In this document: piece by piece, positions 7,452-11,171 of the stretch
Numbering within the stretch: the stretch's first letter is position 1
Layout: each line of letters opens with the position of its first letter
Origin: JACKNG01 sp040904625
GTDB taxonomy: Bacteria; Pseudomonadota; Gammaproteobacteria; Ga0077536
Assembly: GCA_040904625.1 (NCBI GenBank)
Contig: JBBDTC010000047.1
Location: 1 to 11,171 of the forward strand
Length of the DNA stretch: 11,171 nucleotides
Direction: 5' to 3'
Program-made: the position numbers and the translations under genes
The notes under the pieces: model-generated
Databases searched by the model: none
Told to the model about the DNA's origin: nothing
What the model saw: the letters and a program-made list of their open reading frames with translations, nothing else

Positions 7452-10058
7452 GTGAGTGACCGCCAGGAAATCGCGTCCCCGCAGACGCAATCGTGCGCCC
7501 GGACCGAGCAATCGCACACCCCGGTCATGCAGCAGTATCTCGGCATCAAGGCCGAACACCCTGACAGTCTGCTGTTCTATCAGATGGGCGACTTCTACGA
7601 ACTGTTCTTCGAGGACGCCAAACGGGCCGCACGTCTGCTCGACATCACCCTGACCGCGCGCGGCACCAGTGGCGACAGCCCGATCCCCATGGCCGGTGTC
7701 CCCATTCATGCAGCCGAAGGCTATCTCGCCAGGCTACTGAAGCTCGGCGAAGCGGTCGCCATCTGTGAACAGACCGGCGATCCTGCCGCGGCCCGCGGCC
7801 CCGTCGAGCGCAAGGTCACGCGGATTCTGACCCCCGGCACCCTGACCGACGATGCACTGCTCGACGAACGCCAGGACAACGTCGTGTCTGCGGTGGCATT
7901 GTGCGAGAGCGGGTATGGCGTGGCAAGCGTCGAGCTGAGCGCGGGGCGTTTCCGCGTCAGCGAGCTGGATTCCGCAGCGGCGCTGATCAGCATGGTCGAG
8001 CGCATCGACCCCGCCGAAATATTGCTATCCGAGGCGCTGGCACCCACGTTCGAGCGGGCCTGGGGTGCACGTGTGCGCAAACGTCCGGCTTGGCGCTTCG
8101 ATCGCGCGGTGGCGGAACGTCTCTTGTGCCAACATTTCGGCGTGAGCAGCCTCGACGGATTTGGCTGTGCAGCGTTGCCGGCAGCGGTCGCTGCGGCGGG
8201 TGCGCTGCTCGAATACTGTCGTGAAACCCAGGGCAGCGCGCTCGCGCACCTGACCACCCTCAATGTAGAACACGCCGAAGAAACCCTACGCATCGATCGC
8301 GCCACCCGGCGCAATCTCGAATTGACCGAGGCCCTGTCCGGCAATGCCGGGCATACCCTGCTCGGACTGCTCGACACCACCCGCACCACAATGGGTGCGC
8401 GACTGCTGCGCCGCTGGCTGCTGCAGCCACGACGCGATCAACGCCTGCTGCGACAACGCCACCAGGCCGTGGCCGAACTCATCCTGCGCATCGACATCGA
8501 CCGCCTGCGTACGACTCTGCGCGACGTCCATGACATCGAGCGCATCACCTCGCGCATCGCTCTCGGCAGCGCCCGACCTCGCGACCTGTCGCGCTTGCGC
8601 GATTCGCTGCCCGTCCTCGCGCAGTTGCGTGCCTGTCTGCGGCCGAGCCTCGATCCCCACCTGGATGATTTGTGCCGCCGGATCGAGGAGCTGCCCGAGT
8701 TGCACGCCCGTCTCGTCGCTGCGGTGGTCGACACCCCACCCCAGGTGATCCGTGACGGCGGCGTGCTGGCGCCGGGATTTGACACCGTGCTCGACGAATT
8801 GCGCAATGCCAGCGCCGATGCCGATGCGTTTCTTCTCGAACTCGAACGGCGCGAACGAGAACGTAGCGGCATCGCCAACCTCAAGGTCGGCTACAACCGC
8901 GTGCATGGCTACTATCTCGAACTGGCGCGCTCCCAGGCGGGTAAAGTGCCGGCTGATTATCAAAGACGTCAGACACTGAAAAGCGCCGAACGGTATGTGA
9001 CCGACGAACTGAAAGCCTTTGAATCGCACATACTCTCGGCGGCCGAGAAAGCGCTGCGGCGGGAAAAACAGCTTTACGAGGCACTGCTGGTCGAGGTCGG
9101 CGCGCATGTCGCCAGTCTGCAAACGAGTGCAGCCGCGGTCGCCGAAATCGATGTTCTGGCAGCATTTGCCGAACGTGCCGAGACCTTGGATTGGGTCCAG
9201 CCCGAACTGGCCCCTACAGCGGGCATCGACATCAGGGCCGGGCGCCATCCGGTGGTCGAACACGTTCTGGCCGAGCCGTTCATCGCCAATGACCTGTATC
9301 TCGACGAATCACGCAAGCTACTGCTGATCACAGGTCCGAATATGGGCGGAAAATCCACCTATATGCGCCAGGCGGCCCTCATTGCCCTCCTTGCACATAT
9401 CGGCAGTTTCGTTCCCGCAGACGCCGCGGTTCTGGGTCCGCTGGACGCGATTCATTCGCGCATCGGTGCGGCCGATGACCTCGCCGGCGGCCAGAGTACG
9501 TTCATGGTGGAAATGGCCGAGGTTGCCAACATTCTTCACAATGCAAGCGAGACCAGCCTGGTCATCGTCGACGAAATCGGTCGCGGCACGAGTACCTATG
9601 ACGGGCTCGCACTGGCGTGGGCCGCCGCCGAGCACCTGGCCAACCGGAATCGCTCCTTCACGCTGTTCTCCACGCACTATTTCGAGCTCACCCGGCTCGC
9701 GGAAAGCTCGTCCCGGATTGCCAACGTCCGCCTCGATGCGATCGAACACGGCGACGATGTGGTGTTTATGCACAGTGTCCGCGACGGCCCGGCAAGCCGC
9801 AGTTTCGGCCTTGCCGTGGCTCGCCGCGCCGGTGTCCCGCGGCAGGTCGTCGAGCGCGCGCGCGACATGCTCGCGCAGCTCGAACACCGTGGTGCGACTC
9901 AGGCTGCCCGGGAAACGTCGCCTGACAACCCCCAGCTGTCGCTGTTCAGGCCCGCGCCGGCGGTGATCGAGGAACTCACGGCGCTCGACCCGGATGCGCT
10001 CACCCCGCGTCAGGCGCTCGAGACACTGTACCGGCTGCGCGGTCTGCTCGAGCCCTGA
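7452..10058 (+). CDS. mutS: DNA mismatch repair protein MutS
   Basis: MutS binds mismatches and small loops in newly made DNA, then, with ATP, recruits MutL to start repair. The 868 residues compare with 853 in E. coli; the extra length is mainly an N-terminal stretch of about 14 residues before HTPVMQQY. The mismatch-contacting motif is Phe48-Tyr49-Glu50. The ATPase domain shows the Walker A motif GPNMGGKST (628-636), STFMVEM (from 682) and the Walker B region LVIVDEIGRGTS (703-714), followed by STHYFEL. QLSLF (828-832) is a good sliding-clamp binding pentapeptide, in the same region as in E. coli MutS. The tail QALETLYRLRGLLEP matches the usual C-terminal end. The start is GTG at 7452 with no clear Shine-Dalgarno sequence; a later in-frame ATG (residue 26) would remove conserved residues. 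It is divergent from htpG and 106 bases before fdxA. Confidence 0.98.
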   Translation: MSDRQEIASPQTQSCARTEQSHTPVMQQYLGIKAEHPDSLLFYQMGDFYELFFEDAKRAARLLDITLTARGTSGDSPIPMAGVPIHAAEGYLARLLKLGEAVAICEQTGDPAAARGPVERKVTRILTPGTLTDDALLDERQDNVVSAVALCESGYGVASVELSAGRFRVSELDSAAALISMVERIDPAEILLSEALAPTFERAWGARVRKRPAWRFDRAVAERLLCQHFGVSSLDGFGCAALPAAVAAAGALLEYCRETQGSALAHLTTLNVEHAEETLRIDRATRRNLELTEALSGNAGHTLLGLLDTTRTTMGARLLRRWLLQPRRDQRLLRQRHQAVAELILRIDIDRLRTTLRDVHDIERITSRIALGSARPRDLSRLRDSLPVLAQLRACLRPSLDPHLDDLCRRIEELPELHARLVAAVVDTPPQVIRDGGVLAPGFDTVLDELRNASADADAFLLELERRERERSGIANLKVGYNRVHGYYLELARSQAGKVPADYQRRQTLKSAERYVTDELKAFESHILSAAEKALRREKQLYEALLVEVGAHVASLQTSAAAVAEIDVLAAFAERAETLDWVQPELAPTAGIDIRAGRHPVVEHVLAEPFIANDLYLDESRKLLLITGPNMGGKSTYMRQAALIALLAHIGSFVPADAAVLGPLDAIHSRIGAADDLAGGQSTFMVEMAEVANILHNASETSLVIVDEIGRGTSTYDGLALAWAAAEHLANRNRSFTLFSTHYFELTRLAESSSRIANVRLDAIEHGDDVVFMHSVRDGPASRSFGLAVARRAGVPRQVVERARDMLAQLEHRGATQAARETSPDNPQLSLFRPAPAVIEELTALDPDALTPRQALETLYRLRGLLEP

Positions 10059-10099
10059 AATCGGCTCCTTGCGGCGCCTTTCGCACAATGGGGGACATA

Positions 10100-10128
10100 T
10101 TGGGCTCGCGCCCCACGACGGCTATAAT
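10100..10128 (+). promoter_or_regulatory. Sigma-70 promoter of fdxA
   Basis: A perfect -10 hexamer TATAAT (10123-10128) is preceded by TTGGGC (10100-10105) with an ideal 17-base spacer. The -35 matches mainly in TTG. Transcription would start near 10135, about 30 bases before the fdxA start. This indicates that fdxA can be transcribed separately from mutS. Confidence 0.7.
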
Positions 10129-10164
10129 GCGCGCCCTTCACGTCCACTTATGAAGTACACCATC

Positions 10165-10488
10165 ATGACTTTTGTTGTCACCGAGAACTGTATCAAGTGC
10201 AAATACACGGATTGTGTCGAGGTTTGTCCGGTGGATTGCTTCCATGAAGGTCCGAACATGCTCGTCATCGATCCTGACGAGTGCATCGACTGCACCCTGT
10301 GTGAACCAGAGTGCCCGGTAGAGGCGATCAAGTCCGAAGACGACTTGACCGAAGACGAGCAACAGTATCTTCCCCTGAATGCCGAACTCGCGGCACAGTG
10401 GCCGGTGATCAGCGAAATGAAGGACCCGCCGGCCGACGCCGACGACTGGAAAGACAAGCCCGATAAGCTCGCCCTGCTGGAACGCTGA
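10165..10488 (+). CDS. fdxA: Seven-iron ferredoxin FdxA (Azotobacter FdI type)
   Basis: This small soluble electron carrier of 107 residues closely resembles Azotobacter vinelandii ferredoxin I, which holds one 3Fe-4S and one 4Fe-4S cluster. By that comparison, Cys9, Cys17 and Cys50 would bind the 3Fe cluster and Cys21, Cys40, Cys43 and Cys46 the 4Fe cluster. The extra cysteines Cys12 and Cys25 are also conserved. The C-terminal extension (LNAELAAQWPVI...DADDW...LLER) is typical of the FdxA group. The start at 10165 gives the usual MTFVVTENCIKC beginning. An in-frame ATG at 10150 would add MKYTI, and a weak GAAG precedes the chosen start. A promoter lies just upstream. The redox partner cannot be told from the context. 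The mutS-fdxA order is also known in Pseudomonas. Confidence 0.96.
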   Translation: MTFVVTENCIKCKYTDCVEVCPVDCFHEGPNMLVIDPDECIDCTLCEPECPVEAIKSEDDLTEDEQQYLPLNAELAAQWPVISEMKDPPADADDWKDKPDKLALLER

Positions 10489-10504
10489 GCACGCCCCGAT
10501 GAAT

Positions 10505-10534
10505 GCGGGGTCGATCGTCCGTGATCGACCCCGC
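10505..10534 (+). terminator. Strong hairpin after fdxA, probable terminator or mRNA end
   Basis: GCGGGGTCGATC (10505-10516) and GATCGACCCCGC (10523-10534) form a perfect 12-bp stem with a six-base loop (GTCCGT), 16 bases after the fdxA stop. No T-run follows on the plus strand, so it is not a classical intrinsic terminator. It could still stop transcription or protect the 3' end of the fdxA mRNA. Confidence 0.55.
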
Positions 10535-10644
10535 CTCCAACAGCCGGCAGGAGCCAGCATCCGTGCCGTCCCCCACAGTCATCCATGACCCCGGCAGGAC
10601 TGCCCTTCCATGGCCAGCCCGTAACCATGAAACACCGCGGCCGG

Positions 10645-10694
10645 GATCGCCGGCAAGTTCCGGCAACGATCGCGAATTTTCTAATTCTTTTTTT
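10645..10694 (+). terminator. Candidate intrinsic terminator in an AT-rich island
   Basis: GATCGCCGG (10645-10653) pairs with CCGG (10660-10663) and, after a three-base bulge, CGATC (10667-10671). A small AT stem follows, GAATT (10674-10678) with AATTC (10683-10687), and then seven T (10688-10694). The T-run directly after a stem on the plus strand suggests a terminator, but the last stem is weak. It lies about 160 bases after fdxA, in DNA otherwise rich in G and C. Confidence 0.35.
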
Positions 10695-10944
10695 AATTTC
10701 AATAGGTTATGAGGTTTTCAGCGGTTTCGGCGCGCCACCCAATGGCCCATGCAGGAAGTTTTCCTCGCGTCGGCTTCGCCATTGCCGGGTCGCTCATCGG
10801 GTTTTCACCGATGGCCTCTTCCGATGGCGGCCGCGCGTCTCGGCAGCCAGGCGCGCGATGGCTCGCATATCACGCTTGACCGGACTCGACGCCGCGCCCA
10901 TATAGCGCACAATCAGGCGGTCGCTGCACAGGGCTCCCGCGAGA

Positions 10945-10967
10945 GTGTCCGACCCAGACGCGGACAC
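10945..10967. repeat. Inverted repeat, possible operator
   Basis: GTGTCCG (10945-10951) and CGGACAC (10961-10967) are perfect complements separated by nine bases. The form suits either a dimeric regulator site or a small RNA hairpin. It lies about 135 bases before the possible gene start at 11102. No regulator can be named. Confidence 0.35.
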
Positions 10968-11101
10968 CGTACCCGTACACACTAGCGCCGGGCGGGCCGG
11001 GTCATACACCGCTGATGTCGTGAACGCTTCATCGTCGCCATGACCTCTCCGTCGTCATCGCGTCGAACACCCGCCAACCTGCCTCACAAGGGCCCCTCGA
11101 G

Positions 11102-11171
11102 ATGCAGCCCGAGTCGGACAGGCTGCTAGCCCGCATTTCTCACACCCATCCTGCTGCGGCCGCCGATCTGC
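11102..11171 (+). CDS. Possible start of an unrecognised gene, cut by the window edge
   Basis: From the ATG at 11102 the frame is open to the end of the window, giving 23 complete codons (MQPESDRLLARISHTHPAAAADL). AAGGG at 11088-11092, nine bases upstream, could be a ribosome binding site. The frame has no stop back to 11021 and no other ATG in that stretch. The peptide is too short to assign to a family. In Pseudomonas rpoS follows fdxA, but this peptide does not let me support that call. It may also be a chance open frame. Confidence 0.3.
   Translation, partial: MQPESDRLLARISHTHPAAAADL

Larger units (their letters stand above)
10489..11101. other. Non-coding or unrecognised stretch after fdxA
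   Basis: I find no gene I can support in these 613 bases. Open frames exist on both strands but are short, rich in arginine, serine and alanine, and resemble no family I know. The visible structure is the hairpin at 10505-10534, a second hairpin and T-run at 10645-10694, and an inverted repeat at 10945-10967. A weak promoter-like pair, TTGACC (10876-10881) and TATAGC (10901-10906), has a rather long 19-base spacer. On the minus strand, two small frames (11009-10794, 71 codons, and 10797-10699, 32 codons) overlap as ATGA; I do not call them genes. Confidence 0.5.

Noticed and set aside
8286..9263. A 325-codon minus-strand frame inside mutS
   Set aside because: It is the antisense shadow of mutS, which has complete family motifs in the plus frame.
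10585..10905. A 106-codon plus-strand frame with a hydrophobic stretch (NFLILFLISIGY)
   Set aside because: The hydrophobic part comes only from the T-rich island at 10677-10700. The rest is arginine-rich and patternless, with no family similarity.

Overview
This window looks like ordinary chromosomal core DNA from a GC-rich gammaproteobacterium. The evidence is the strong preference for G or C at third codon positions, a PrmB (uL3 glutamine methyltransferase) of gammaproteobacterial type, an MlaA outer-membrane lipoprotein, and the order mutS-fdxA, which I recall from Pseudomonas. The genus cannot be named from the sequence. No insertion sequence, phage gene, integrase, tRNA, rRNA or CRISPR array was found.

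Layout. Bases 1-197 are upstream DNA for mlaA, with a palindrome at the extreme left edge. mlaA (198-956, +) encodes the lipoprotein of the Mla lipid-trafficking pathway. It meets, tail to tail, a run of five genes on the minus strand. Read in the direction of transcription these are htpG (7228-5360), prmB (about 5363-4488), aroC (4439-3333), glcE (3322-2231) and glcF (2201-996). The intervals are short or absent, so they look like one transcription unit, possibly with an internal promoter just before aroC. A good sigma-32-like promoter lies upstream of htpG. A 223-bp divergent region (7229-7451) separates htpG from mutS (7452-10058, +). After mutS comes fdxA (10165-10488, +), a 7Fe ferredoxin with its own strong sigma-70 promoter and a 12-bp perfect hairpin behind it. 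From about 10489 to 11101 I see no convincing gene, but there is an AT-rich, terminator-like island and an inverted repeat. A possible gene start at 11102 runs off the right edge.

How the genes relate. The minus-strand cluster combines protein folding (HtpG), ribosomal protein methylation (PrmB), the last common step of aromatic biosynthesis (AroC) and two of the three glycolate oxidase subunits (GlcE, GlcF). These share no single pathway, so shared transcription rather than shared function is the likely link. GlcD, the third subunit of the oxidase, is not in the window. MutS (mismatch repair) and FdxA (electron transfer) are likewise neighbours without an obvious functional link.

I found no convincing new multi-gene system. 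The points most worth a second look are the missing canonical start codon of prmB (a CTG overlapping the htpG stop), glcEF without glcD, a possible leaderless aroC mRNA, the G-rich repeat between htpG and mutS, and the unexplained stretch after fdxA.
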